64,000 nucleotides of DNA, taken from NCBI GenBank assembly GCA_946699065.1, contig CAMPDV010000111.1, positions 1 through 64,000 on the forward strand, read 5' to 3'. The notes beneath the pieces were generated by a model. The model did no database searches and was not told the origin of the DNA. It saw only the letters and a program-made list of their open reading frames with translations. Positions 1 through 14,059 of the stretch are shown here, piece by piece; position 1 is the first letter of the stretch; each line of letters opens with the position of its first letter. Both the position numbers and the translations under genes were made by a program. Source of the DNA: Loxodes magnus (taxonomy: Eukaryota > Ciliophora > Karyorelictea > Loxodida > Loxodidae).

Positions 1-3000
1 TATCTTATCAAAGCTTCAACACTTAAAAACTGAAATCACTCTTCTTTTCTTACTTTTCTTCTTCACTTTACTTTTAAAACTATCTACTTACTCTTTATGA
101 CTCTTATCTCATCAAAGCTTCAACACTTAAAAACTGAAATCACTCTTCTTTTCTTACTTTTCTTCTTCACTTTACTTTTAAAACTAACTAATTAATCAAA
201 CTCTTATCTTATCAAAGCTTCAACACTTAAAAACTGAAATCACTCTTCTTTTCTTACTTTTCTTCTTCACTTTACTTTTAAAACTATCTACTTACTCTTT
301 ATGACTCTTATCTTATCAAAGCTTCAACACTTAAAAACTGAAATCACTCTTCTTTTCTTACTTTTCTTATTCACCTTACTTTTAAAACTAACTACTTACT
401 CAAACTCTTATCTTATCAAAGCTTCAACACTCACTTAAAAACTGAAATCACTCTTCTTTTCTTACTTTTCTTATTCACCTTACTTTTAAAACTAACTACT
501 TACTCAAACTCTTATCTTATCAAAGCTTCAACACTCACTTAAAAACTGAAATCACTCTTATTTTCTTACTTTTCTTATTCGCCTTACTTTTAAAACTAAC
601 AACTTACTCAAACTCTTATCTTAACAAAGCTTCAACACTTAAAAACTGAAATCACTCTTCTTTTCTTACTTTTCCTATTCACTTTACTTTTAAAACTAAC
701 TACTTACTCAAACTCTTATCTTATCAAAGCTTCAACACTTAAAAACTGAAATCACTCTTCTTTTCTTACTTTTCTTATTCACCTTACTTTTAAAACTAAC
801 TACTTACTCAAACTCTTATCTTATCAAAGCTTCAACACTTAAAAACTGAAATCACTCTTCTTTTCTTACTTTTCTTCTTCACTTTACTTTTAAAACTAAC
901 TAATTAATCAAACTCTTATCTTATCAAAGCTTCAACACTTAAAAACTGAAATCACTCTTCTTTTCTTACTTTTCTTCTTCACTTTACTTTTAAAACTAAC
1001 AACTTACTCAAACTCTTATCTTATCAAAGCTTCAACACTTAAAAACTGAAATCACTCTTCTTTTCTTACTTTTCTTCTTCACTTTACTTTTAAAACTTAC
1101 TACTTACTCTTTATAACTCTTATCTCATCAAAGCTTCAACACTTAAAAACTGAAATCACTCTTCTTTTCTTACTTTTCTTCTTCACTTTACTTTTAAAAC
1201 TAACTACTTACTCAAACTCTTATCTTATCAAAGCTTCAACACTTAAAAACTGAAATCACTCTTCTTTTCTTACTTTTCTTCTTCACTTTACTTTTAAAAC
1301 TAACTACTTACTCAAACTCTTATCTCATCAAAGCTTCAACACTTAAAAACTGAAATCACTCTTCTTTTCTTACTTTTCTTCTTCACTTTACTTTTAAAAC
1401 TAACTAATTAATCAAACTCTTATCTTATCAAAGCTTCAACACTTAAAAACTGAAATCACTCTTCTTTTCTTACTTTTCTTCTTCACTTTACTTTTAAAAC
1501 TATCTACTTACTCTTTATGACTCTTATCTTATCAAAGCTTCAACACTTAAAAACTGAAATCACTCTTCTTTTCTTACTTTTCTTCTTTACTTTACTTTTA
1601 AAACTAACTACTTACTCATACTCTTATCTTAACAAAGCTTCAACACTTAAAAACTGAAATCACTCTTCTTTTCTTACTTTTCTTCTTCACTTTACTTTTA
1701 AAACTATCTACTTACTCTTTATGACTCTTATCTTATCAAAGCTTCAACACTTAAAAACTGAAATCACTCTTCTTTTCTTACTTTTCTTCTTCACTTTACT
1801 TTTAAAACTATCTACTTACTCTTTATGACTCTTATCTCATCAAAGCTTCAACACTTAAAAACTGAAATCACTCTTCTTTTCTTACTTTTCTTCTTCACTT
1901 TACTTTTAAAACTATCTACTTACTCTTTATGACTCTTATCTTATCAAAGCTTCAACACTTAAAAACTGAAATCACTCTTCTTTTCTTACTTTTCTTCTTC
2001 ACTTTACTTTTAAAACTATCTACTTACTCTTTATGACTCTTATCTCATCAAAGCTTCAACACTTAAAAACTGAAATCACTCTTCTTTTCTTACTTTTCTT
2101 CTTCACTTTACTTTTAAAACTAACTAATTAATCAAACTCTTATCTTATCAAAGCTTCAACACTTAAAAACTGAAATCACTCTTCTTTTCTTACTTTTCTT
2201 CTTCACTTTACTTTTAAAACTATCTACTTACTCTTTATGACTCTTATCTTATCAAAGCTTCAACACTTAAAAACTGAAATCACTCTTCTTTTCTTACTTT
2301 TCTTATTCACCTTACTTTTAAAACTAACTACTTACTCAAACTCTTATCTTATCAAAGCTTCAACACTCACTTAAAAACTGAAATCACTCTTCTTTTCTTA
2401 CTTTTCTTATTCACCTTACTTTTAAAACTAACTACTTACTCAAACTCTTATCTTATCAAAGCTTCAACACTCACTTAAAAACTGAAATCACTCTTCTTTT
2501 CTTACTTTTCTTATTCGCCTTACTTTTAAAACTAACAACTTACTCAAACTCTTATCTTAACAAAGCTTCAACACTTAAAAACTGAAATCACTCTTCTTTT
2601 CTTACTTTTCCTATTCACTTTACTTTTAAAACTTACTACTTACTCAAACTCTTATCTTATCAAAGCTTCAACACTTAAAAACTGAAATCACTCTTCTTTT
2701 CTTACTTTTCTTCTTCACTTTACTTTTTAAACTAACTACTTACTCAAACTCTTATCTTATCAAAGCTTCAACATTCACTTAAAAACTGAAATCACTCTTC
2801 TTTTCTTACTTTTTTTATTCAATCTACTTTTAAAACTAACTACTTACTCAAACTCTTATCTTATCAAAGCTTCAACACTTAAAAACTGAAATCACTCTTC
2901 TTTTCTTACTTTTCTTCTTCACTTTACTTTTTAAACTAACTACTTACTCAAACTCTTATCTTATCAAAGCTTCAACACTTAAAAACTGAAATCACTCTTC

Positions 3001-6000
3001 TTTTCTTACTTTTCTTCAACTTACTTTTAAAACTAACTACTTACTCAAACTCTTATCTTATCAAAGCTTCAACACTTAAAAACTGAAATCACTCTTCTTT
3101 TCTTACTTTTCCTATTTACTTTACTTTTAAAACTAACTACTTACTCAAACTCTTATCTTATCAAAGCTTCAACAATCACTTAAAAACTGAAATCACTCTT
3201 CTTTTCTTACTTTTCTTCACCTTACTTTTAAAACTAACAACTTACTCATACTCTTATCTTAACAAAGCTACAACACTCACTTAAAAACTGAAATCACTCT
3301 TCTTTTCTTACTTTTCTTCACCTTACTTTTTAAACTAACTACTTACTCAAACTCTTATCTTATCAAAGCTTCAACATTCACTTAAAAACTGAATCCACTC
3401 TTCTTTTCTTACTTTTCTTCTTCAATCTACTTTTAAAACTATCTACTTACTCTTTATGACTCTTATCTTATCAAAGCTTCAACACTTAAAAACTGAAATC
3501 ACTCTTCTTTTCTTACTTTTCTTATTCACCTTACTTTTAAAACTAACTACTTACTCAAACTCTTATCTTATCAAAGCTTCAACACTCACTTAAAAACTGA
3601 AATCACTCTTCTTTTCTTACTTTTCTTATTCACCTTACTTTTAAAACTAACTACTTACTCAAACTCTTATCTTATCAAAGCTTCAACACTCACTTAAAAA
3701 CTGAAATCACTCTTCTTTTCTTACTTTTCTTATTCGCCTTACTTTTAAAACTAACAACTTACTCAAACTCTTATCTTAACAAAGCTTCAACACTTAAAAA
3801 CTGAAATCACTCTTCTTTTCTTACTTTTCTTCTTCAATCTACTTTTAAAACTAACTACTTACTCTAACTCTTATCTTATCAAAGCTTCAACACTCACTTA
3901 AAAACTGAAATCACTCTTCTTTTCTTACTTTTCTTATTCACCTTACTTTTTAAACTAACTACTTACTCAAACTCTTATCTTATCAAAGCTTCAACATTCA
4001 CTTAAAAACTGAAATCACTCTTCTTTTCTTACTTTTCTTCTTCAATCTACTTTTAAAACTAACTACTTACTCAAACTCTTATCTTATCAAAGCTTCAACA
4101 TTCACTTAAAAACTGAAATCACTCTTCTTTTCTTACTTTTCTTCACCTTACTTTTAAAACTAACTACTTACTCTAACTCTTATCTTATCAAAGCTTCAAC
4201 ACTCACTTAAAAACTGAAATCACTCTTCTTTTCTTACTTTTCTTATTCACCTTACTTTTTAAACTAACTACTTACTCAAACTCTTATCTTATCAAAGCTT
4301 CAACATTCACTTAAAAACTGAAATCACTCTTCTTTTCTTACTTTTCTTCTTCAATCTACTTTTAAAACTAACTACTTACTCAAACTCTTATCTTATCAAA
4401 GCTTCAACACTCACTTAAAAACTGAAATCACTCTTCTTTTCTTACTTTTCTTCTTCAATCTACTTTTAAAACTAACTACTTACTAAAACTCTTATCTTAT
4501 AAAAGCTTCAACACTCACTTAAAAACTGAAATCACTCTTCTTTTCTTACTTTTCTTATTCACTCTACTTTTAAAACTAACTACTTACTAAAACTCTTATC
4601 TTATCAAAGCTTCAACACTTACTTAAAAACTGAAATCACTCTTCTTTTCTTACTTTTCTTATTCACTCTACTTTTAAAACTAACTACTTACTAAAACTCT
4701 TATCTTATCAATGCTTCAACACTTAAAAACTGAAATCACTCTTCTTTTCTTACTTTTCTTCTTCACTTTACTTTTAAAACTAACTACTTACTAAAACTCT
4801 TATCTTATCAAAGCTAAAACACTCACTTAAAAACTGAAATCACTCTTCTTTTCTTACTTTTCTTCACCTTACTTTTAAAACTAACAACTTACTCATACTC
4901 TTATCTTAACAAAGCTACAACACTCACTTAAAAAATGAAATCACTCTTCTTTTCTTTCTTTTCTTATTCACCTTACTTTTTAAACTAACTACTTACTCAA
5001 ACTCTTATCTTATCAAAGCTTCAACATTTAAATACTGAAATCACTCTTCTTTTCTTACTTTTCTTCTTCACCTTACTTTTAAAACTTACTACTTACTCAA
5101 ACTCTTATCTTATCAAAGCTTCAACACTCACTTAAAAACTGAAATCACTCTTCTTTTCTTACTTTTCTTATTCACTTTACTTTTAAAACTAACTACTTAA
5201 TCTAACTCTTATCTTATCAAAGCTTCAACACTTAAAAACTGAAATCACTCTTCTTTTCTTACTTTTCCTATTTACTCTACTTTTAAAACTACTACTTACT
5301 CTTTATAACTCTCAAAGCTTACAAAATTCAAAACTGAAATCACTCTTCTTTTCTTACTTTTCTTCTTCACTTTACTTTTAAAACTAACTACTTACTCATA
5401 CTCTTATCTTAACAAAGCTTCAACACTTAAAAACTGAAATCACTCTTCTTTTCTTACTTTTCTTCTTCACTTTACTTTTAAAACTAACAACTTACTCAAA
5501 CTCTTATCTTATCAAAGCTTCAACACTTAAAAACTGAAATCACTCTTCTTTTCTTACTTTTCTTCTTCACTTTACTTTTAAAACTTACTACTTACTCTTT
5601 ATAACTCTTATCTCATCAAAGCTTCAACACTTAAAAACTGAAATCACTCTTCTTTTCTTACTTTTCTTCTTCACTTTACTTTTAAAACTAACTACTTACT
5701 CAAACTCTTATCTTATCAAAGCTTCAACACTTAAAAACTGAAATCACTCTTCTTTTCTTACTTTTCTTCTTCACTTTACTTTTAAAACTAACTACTTACT
5801 CAAACTCTTATCTCATCAAAGCTTCAACACTTAAAAACTGAAATCACTCTTCTTTTCTTACTTTTCTTCTTCACTTTACTTTTAAAACTAACTAATTAAT
5901 CAAATTCTTATCTTATCAAAGCTTCAACACTTAAAAACTGAAATCACTCTTCTTTTCTTACTTTTCTTCTTCACTTTACTTTTAAAACTATCTACTTACT

Positions 6001-9000
6001 CTTTATGACTCTTATCTTATCAAAGCTTCAACACTTAAAAACTGAAATCACTCTTCTTTTCTTACTTTTCTTCTTCACTTTACTTTTAAAACTAACTACT
6101 TACTCATACTCTTATCTTAACAAAGCTTCAACACTTAAAAACTGAAATCACTCTTCTTTTCTTACTTTTCTTCTTCACTTTACTTTTAAAACTATCTACT
6201 TACTCTTTATGACTCTTATCTCATCAAAGCTTCAACACTTAAAAACTGAAATCACTCTTCTTTTCTTACTTTTCTTCTTCACTTTACTTTTAAAACTATC
6301 TACTTACTCTTTATGACTCTTATCTCATCAAAGCTTCAACACTTAAAAACTGAAATCACTCTTCTTTTCTTACTTTTCTTCTTCACTTTACTTTTAAAAC
6401 TATCTACTTACTCTTTATGACTCTTATCTTATCAAAGCTTCAACACTTAAAAACTGAAATCACTCTTCTTTTCTTACTTTTCTTCTTCACTTTACTTTTA
6501 AAACTATCTACTTACTCTTTATGACTCTTATCTCATCAAAGCTTCAACACTTAAAAACTGAAATCACTCTTCTTTTCTTACTTTTCTTCTTCACTTTACT
6601 TTTAAAACTAACTAATTAATCAAACTCTTATCTTATCAAAGCTTCAACACTTAAAAACTGAAATCACTCTTCTTTTCTTACTTTTCTTCTTCACTTTACT
6701 TTTAAAACTATCTACTTACTCTTTATGACTCTTATCTTATCAAAGCTTCAACACTTAAAAACTGAAATCACTCTTCTTTTCTTACTTTTCTTATTCACCT
6801 TACTTTTAAAACTAACTACTTACTCAAACTCTTATCTTATCAAAGCTTCAACACTCACTTAAAAACTGAAATCACTCTTCTTTTCTTACTTTTCTTATTC
6901 ACCTTACTTTTAAAACTAACTACTTACTCAAACTCTTATCTTATCAAAGCTTCAACACTCACTTAAAAACTGAAATCACTCTTCTTTTCTTACTTTTCTT
7001 ATTCACCTTACTTTTAAAACTAACTACTTACTCAAACTCTTATCTTATCAAAGCTTCAACACTCACTTAAAAACTGAAATCACTCTTCTTTTCTTACTTT
7101 TCTTATTCACCTTACTTTTAAAACTAACTACTTACTCAAACTCTTATCTTATCAAAGCTTCAACACTTAAAAACTGAAATCACTCTTCTTTTCTTACTTT
7201 TCCTATTCACTTTACTTTTAAAACTAACTACTTACTCAAACTCTTATCTTATCAAAGCTTCAACACTTAAAAACTGAAATCACTCCTCTTTTCTTACTTT
7301 TCTTCTTCACTTTACTTTTAAAACTAACTACTTACTCAAACTCTTATCTTATCAAAGCTTCAACACTTAAAAACTGAAATCACTCTTCTTTTCTTACTTT
7401 TCTTATTCACCTTACTTTTAAAACTAACTACTTACTCAAACTCTTATCTTATCAAAGCTTCAACACTTAAAAACTGAAATCACTCTTCTTTTCTTACTTT
7501 TCTTCACCTTACTTTTAAAACTAACTACTTACTCAAACTCTTATCTTATCAAAGCTTCAACACTTAAAAACTGAAATCACTCTTCTTTTCTTACTTTTCC
7601 TATTTACTTTACTTTTAAAACTAACTACTTACTCAAACTCTTATCTTATCAAAGCTTCAACAATCACTTAAAAACTGAAATCACTCTTCTTTTCTTACTT
7701 TTCTTCACCTTACTTTTAAAACTAACAACTTACTCATACTCTTATCTTAACAAAGCTACAACACTCACTTAAAAACTGAAATCACTCTTCTTTTCTTACT
7801 TTTCTTCACCTTACTTTTTAAACTAACAACTTACTCAAACTCTTATCTTATCAAAGCTTCAACATTCACTTAAAAACTGAATCCACTCTTCTTTTCTTAC
7901 TTTTCTTCTTCAATCTACTTTTAAAACTAACTACTTACTCAAACTCTTATCTTATCAAAGCTTCAACACTTAAAAACTGAAATCACTCTTCTTTTCTTAC
8001 TTTTCTTCTTCACCTTACTTTTAAAACTAACTACTTACTCATATTTTTATCTTAACAAAGCTTCAACACTCACTTAAAAACTGAAATCACTCTTCTTTTC
8101 TTACTTTTCTTATTCACCTTACTTTTAAAACTAACTACTTACTCAAACTCTTATCTTATCAAAGCTTCAACACTCACTTAAAAACTGAAATCACTCTTCT
8201 TTTCTTACTTTTCTTATTCGCCTTACTTTTAAAACTAACAACTTACTCAAACTCTTATCTTAACAAAGCTTCAACACTTAAAAACTGAAATCACTCTTCT
8301 TTTCTTACTTTTCTTCTTCAATCTACTTTTAAAACTAACTACTTACTCTAACTCTTATCTTATCAAAGCTTCAACACTCACTTAAAAACTGAAATCACTC
8401 TTCTTTTCTTACTTTTCTTATTCACCTTACTTTTTAAACTAACTACTTACTCAAACTCTTATCTTATCAAAGCTTCAACATTCACTTAAAAACTGAAATC
8501 ACTCTTCTTTTCTTACTTTTCTTCTTCAATCTACTTTTAAAACTAACTACTTACTCAAACTCTTATCTTATCAAAGCTTCAACATTCACTTAAAAACTGA
8601 AATCACTCTTCTTTTCTTACTTTTCTTCTTCACTTTACTTTTAAAACTTACTACTTACTCATACTCTTATCTTATAAAAGCTTCAACACTCACTTAAAAA
8701 CTGAAATCACTCTTCTTTTCTTACTTTTCTTATTCACTCTACTTTTAAAACTAACTACTTACTAAAACTCTTATCTTATCAAAGCTTCAACACTTACTTA
8801 AAAACTGAAATCACTCTTCTTTTCTTACTTTTCTTCTTCACTCTACTTTTAAAACTAACTACTTACTAAAACTCTTATCTTATCAATGCTTCAACACTTA
8901 AAAACTGAAATCACTCTTCTTTTCTTACTTTTCTTCTTCACTTTACTTTTAAAACTAACTACTTACTAAAACTCTTATCTTATCAAAGCTAAAACACTCA

Positions 9001-12000
9001 CTTAAAAACTGAAATCACTCTTCTTTTCTTACTTTTCTTCACCTTACTTTTAAAACTAACAACTTACTCATACTCTTATCTTAACAAAGCTACAACACTC
9101 ACTTAAAAACTGAAATCACTCTTCTTTTCTTTCTTTTCTTATTCACCTTACTTTTTAAACTAACTACTTACTCAAACTCTTATCTTATCAAAGCTTCAAC
9201 ATTCACTTAAAAACTGAAATCACTCTTCTTTTCTTACTTTTCTTCTTCAATCTACTTTTAAAACTAACTACTTACTCAAACTCTTATCTTATCAAAGCTT
9301 CAACACTCACTTAAAAACTGAAATCACTCTTCTTTTCTTACTTTTCTTATTCACTTTACTTTTAAAACTAACTACTTAATCTAACTCTTATCTTATCAAA
9401 GCTTCAACACTCACTTAAAAACTGAAATCACTCTTCTTTTCTTACTTTTCCTATTTACTCTACTTTTAAAACTACTACTTACTCTTTATAACTCTCAAAG
9501 CTTACAAAATTCAAAACTGAAATCACTCTTCTTTTCTTACTTTTCTTATTCACTTTACTTTTAAAACTAACTACTTACTCTTTATAACTCTTATCTTATC
9601 AAAGCTTCAACAATCACTTAAAAACTGAAATCACTCTTCTTTTCTTACTTTTCTTCTTCACTTTACTTTTAAAACTAACTACTTACTCAAACTCTTATCT
9701 TATCAAAGCTTCAACACTTAAAAACTGAAATCACTCTTCTTTTCTTACTTTTCTTCACCTTACTTTTAAAACTAACTACTTACTCTAACTCTTATCTTAT
9801 CAAAGCTTAAACACTCACTTAAAAACTGAAATCACTCTTCTTTTCTTACTTTTCCTATTTACTCTACTTTTAAAACTACTACTTACTCTTTATAACTCTC
9901 AAAGCTTCAACACTTAAAAACTGAAATCACTCTTCTTTTCTTACTTTTCTTATTCACTTTACTTTTAAAACTAACTACTTACTCTTTATAACTCTTATCT
10001 TATCAAAGCTTCAACACTCACTTAAAAACTGAAATCACTCTTCTTTTCTTACTTTTCTTATTCGCCTTACTTTTAAAACTAACAACTTACTCAAACTCTT
10101 ATCTTATCAAAGCTTCAACACTTAAAAACTGAAATCACTCTTCTTTTCTTACTTTTCTTATTCACTCTACTTTTAAAACTAACTACTTACTCAAACTCTT
10201 ATCTTATCAAAGCTTCAACACTCACTTAAAAACTGAAATCACTCTTCTTTTCTTACTTTTCTTATTCGCCTTACTTTTAAAACTAACAACTTACTCAAAC
10301 TCTTATCTTAACAAAGCTTCAACACTTAAAAACTGAAATCACTCTTCTTTTCTTACTTTTCTTCTTCACTTTACTTTTAAAACTAACTACTTACTCATAC
10401 TCTTATCTTAACAAAGCTTCAACACTTAAAAACTGAAATCACTCTTCTTTTCTTACTTTTCTTCTTCACTTTACTTTTAAAACTAACTACTTACTCAAAC
10501 TCTTATCTTATCAAAGCTTCAACACTTAAAAACTGAAATCACTCTTCTTTTCTTACTTTTCTTCTTCACTTTACTTTTAAAACTATCTACTTACTCAAAC
10601 TCTTATCTTATCAAAGCTTCAACACTTAAAAACTGAAATCACTCTTCTTTTCTTACTTTTCCTATTTACTTTACTTTTAAAACTAACTACTTACTCAAAC
10701 TCTTATCTTATCAAAGCTTCAACAATCACTTAAAAACTGAAATCACTCTTCTTTTCTTACTTTTCTTCACCTTACTTTTAAAACTAACAACTTACTCATA
10801 CTCTTATCTTAACAAAGCTACAACACTCACTTAAAAACTGAAATCACTCTTCTTTTCTTTCTTTTCTTATTCACCTTACTTTTTAAACTAACTACTTACT
10901 CAAACTCTTATCTTATCAAAGCTACAACACTCACTTAAAAACTGAAATCACTCTTCTTTTCTTTCTTTTCTTATTCACCTTACTTTTTAAACTAACTACT
11001 TACTCAAACTCTTATCTTATCAAAGCTTCAACATTCACTTAAAAACTGAAATCACTCTTCTTTTCTTACTTTTCTTCTTCAATCTACTTTTAAAACTAAC
11101 TACTTACTCAAACTCTTATCTTATCAAAGCTTCAACACTCACTTAAAAACTGAAATCACTCTTCTTTTCTTACTTTTCTTATTCACCTTACTTTTAAAAC
11201 TAACTACTTAATCTAACTCTTATCTTATCAAAGCTTCAACACTCACTTAAAAACTGAAATCACTCTTCTTTTCTTACTTTTCCTATTTACTCTACTTTTA
11301 AAACTACTACTTACTCTTTATAACTCTCAAAGCTTACAAAATTCAAAACTGAAATCACTCTTCTTTTCTTACTTTTCTTATTCACTTTACTTTTAAAACT
11401 AACTACTTACTCTTTATAACTCTTATCTTATCAAAGCTTCAACAATCACTTAAAAACTGAAATCACTCTTCTTTTCTTACTTTTCTTCTTCACTTTACTT
11501 TTAAAACTAACTACTTACTCAAACTCTTATCTTATCAAAGCTTCAACACTTACTAAAAACTGAAATCACTCTTCTTTTCTTACTTTTCTTCTTCAATCTA
11601 CTTTTAAAACTAACTACTTACTCTAACTCTTATCTTATCAAAGCTTAAACACTCACTTAAAAACTGAAATCACTCTTCTTTTCTTACTTTTCTTATTCGC
11701 CTTACTTTTAAAACTAACTACTTACTAAAACTCTTATCTTATCAAAGCTTCAACACTTAAAAACTGAAATCACTCTTCTTTTCTTACTTTTCTTATTCAC
11801 TCTACTTTTAAAACTAACTACTTAATCTAACTCTAATCTTATCAAAGCTTCAACACTCACTTAAAAACTGAAATCACTCTTCTTTTCTTACTTTTCTTAT
11901 TCGCCTTACTTTTAAAACTAACAACTTACTCAAACTCTTATCTTAACAAAGCTTCAACACTTAAAAACTGAAATCACTCTTCTTTTCTTACTTTTCTTCT

Positions 12001-14059
12001 TCACTTTACTTTTAAAACTAACTACTTACTCATACTCTTATCTTAACAAAGCTTCAACACTTAAAAACTGAAATCACTCTTCTTTTCTTACTTTTCTTCT
12101 TCACTTTACTTTTTAAACTAACTACTTACTCAAACTCTTATCTTATCAAAGCTTCAACACTTAAAAACTGAAATCACTCTTCTTTTCTTACTTTTCTTCT
12201 TCACTTTACTTTTAAAACTATCTACTTACTCAAACTCTTATCTTATCAAAGCTTCAACACTTAAAAACTGAAATCACTCTTCTTTTCTTACTTTTCCTAT
12301 TTACTTTACTTTTAAAACTAACTACTTACTCAAACTCTTATCTTATCAAAGCTTCAACAATCACTTAAAAACTGAAATCACTCTTCTTTTCTTACTTTTC
12401 TTCACCTTACTTTTAAAACTAACAACTTACTCATACTCTTATCTTAACAAAGCTACAACACTCACTTAAAAACTGAAATCACTCTTCTTTTCTTTCTTTT
12501 CTTATTCACTCTACTTTTAAAACTAACTACTTACTAAAACTCTTATCTTATCAAAGCTAAAACACTCACTTAAAAACTGAATCCACTCTTCTTTTCTTAC
12601 TTTTCTTCTTCAATCTACTTTTAAAACTAACTACTTACTCAAACTCTTATCTTATCAAAGCTAAAACACTCACTTAAAAACTGAAATCACTCTTCTTTTC
12701 TTACTTTTCTTCTTCACCTTACTTTTAAAACTAACTACTTACTCAAACTCTTATCTTAACAAAGCTTCAACACTCACTTAAAAACTGAAATCACTCTTCT
12801 TTTCTTACTTTTCTTATTCACACTACTTTTAAAACTAACTACTTAATCAAACTCTTATCTTATCAAAGCTAAAACACTTACTTAAAAACTGAAATCACTC
12901 TTCTTTTCTTACTTTTCTTCTTCACTCTACTTTTAAAACTAACTACTTACTAAAACTCTTATCTTAACAAAGCTTCAACACTCACTTAAAAACTGAAATC
13001 ACTCTTCTTTTCTTACTTTTCTTATTCACACTACTTTTAAAACTAACTACTTAATCAAACTCTTATCTTATCAAAGCTAAAACACTTACTTAAAAACTGA
13101 AATCACTCTTCTTTTCTTACTTTTCCTATTTACTTTACTTTTAAAACTAACTACTTACTCAAACTCTTATCTTATCAAAGCTTCAACACTTACTAAAAAC
13201 TGAAATCACTCTTCTTTTCTTACTTTTCTTATTCACTCTACTTTTAAAACTACTACTTACTCTTTATAACTCTTATCTTATCAAAGCTTCAACAATCACT
13301 TAAAAACTGAAATCACTCTTCTTTTCTTACTTTTCCTATTTACTTTACTTTTAAAACTAACTACTTACTAAAACTCTTATCTTAACAAAGCTTCAACACT
13401 CACTTAAAAACTGAAATCACTCTTCTTTTCTTACTTTTCTTATTCACACTACTTTTAAAACTAACTACTTAATCAAACTCTTATCTTATCAAAGCTAAAA
13501 CACTTACTTAAAAACTGAAATCACTCTTCTTTTCTTACTTTTCCTATTTACTTTACTTTTAAAACTATCTACTTACTCAAACTCTTATCTTATCAAAGCT
13601 TCAACACTTACTAAAAACTGAAATTACTCTTCTTTTCTTACTTTTCTTATTCACTTTACTTTTAAAACTAACTACTTACTCAAACTCTTATCTTATCAAA
13701 GCTTCAACACTCACTTAAAAACTGAAATCACTCTTCTTTTCTTACTTTTCTTCTTCACCTTACTTTTAAAACTAACTACTTACTAAAACTCTTATCTTAT
13801 AAAAGCTTCAACACTCACTTAAAAACTGAAATCACTCTTCTTTTCTTACTTTTCTTATTCACTCTACTTTTAAAACTAACTACTTACTAAAACTCTTATC
13901 TTATCAAAGCTTCAACACTCACTTAAAAACTGAAATCACTCTTCTTTTCTTACTTTTCTTCTTCACCTTACTTTTAAAACTAACTACTTACTAAAACTCT
14001 TATCTTATCAAAGCTAAAACACTTACTTAAAAACTGAAATCACTCTTCTTTTCTTACTT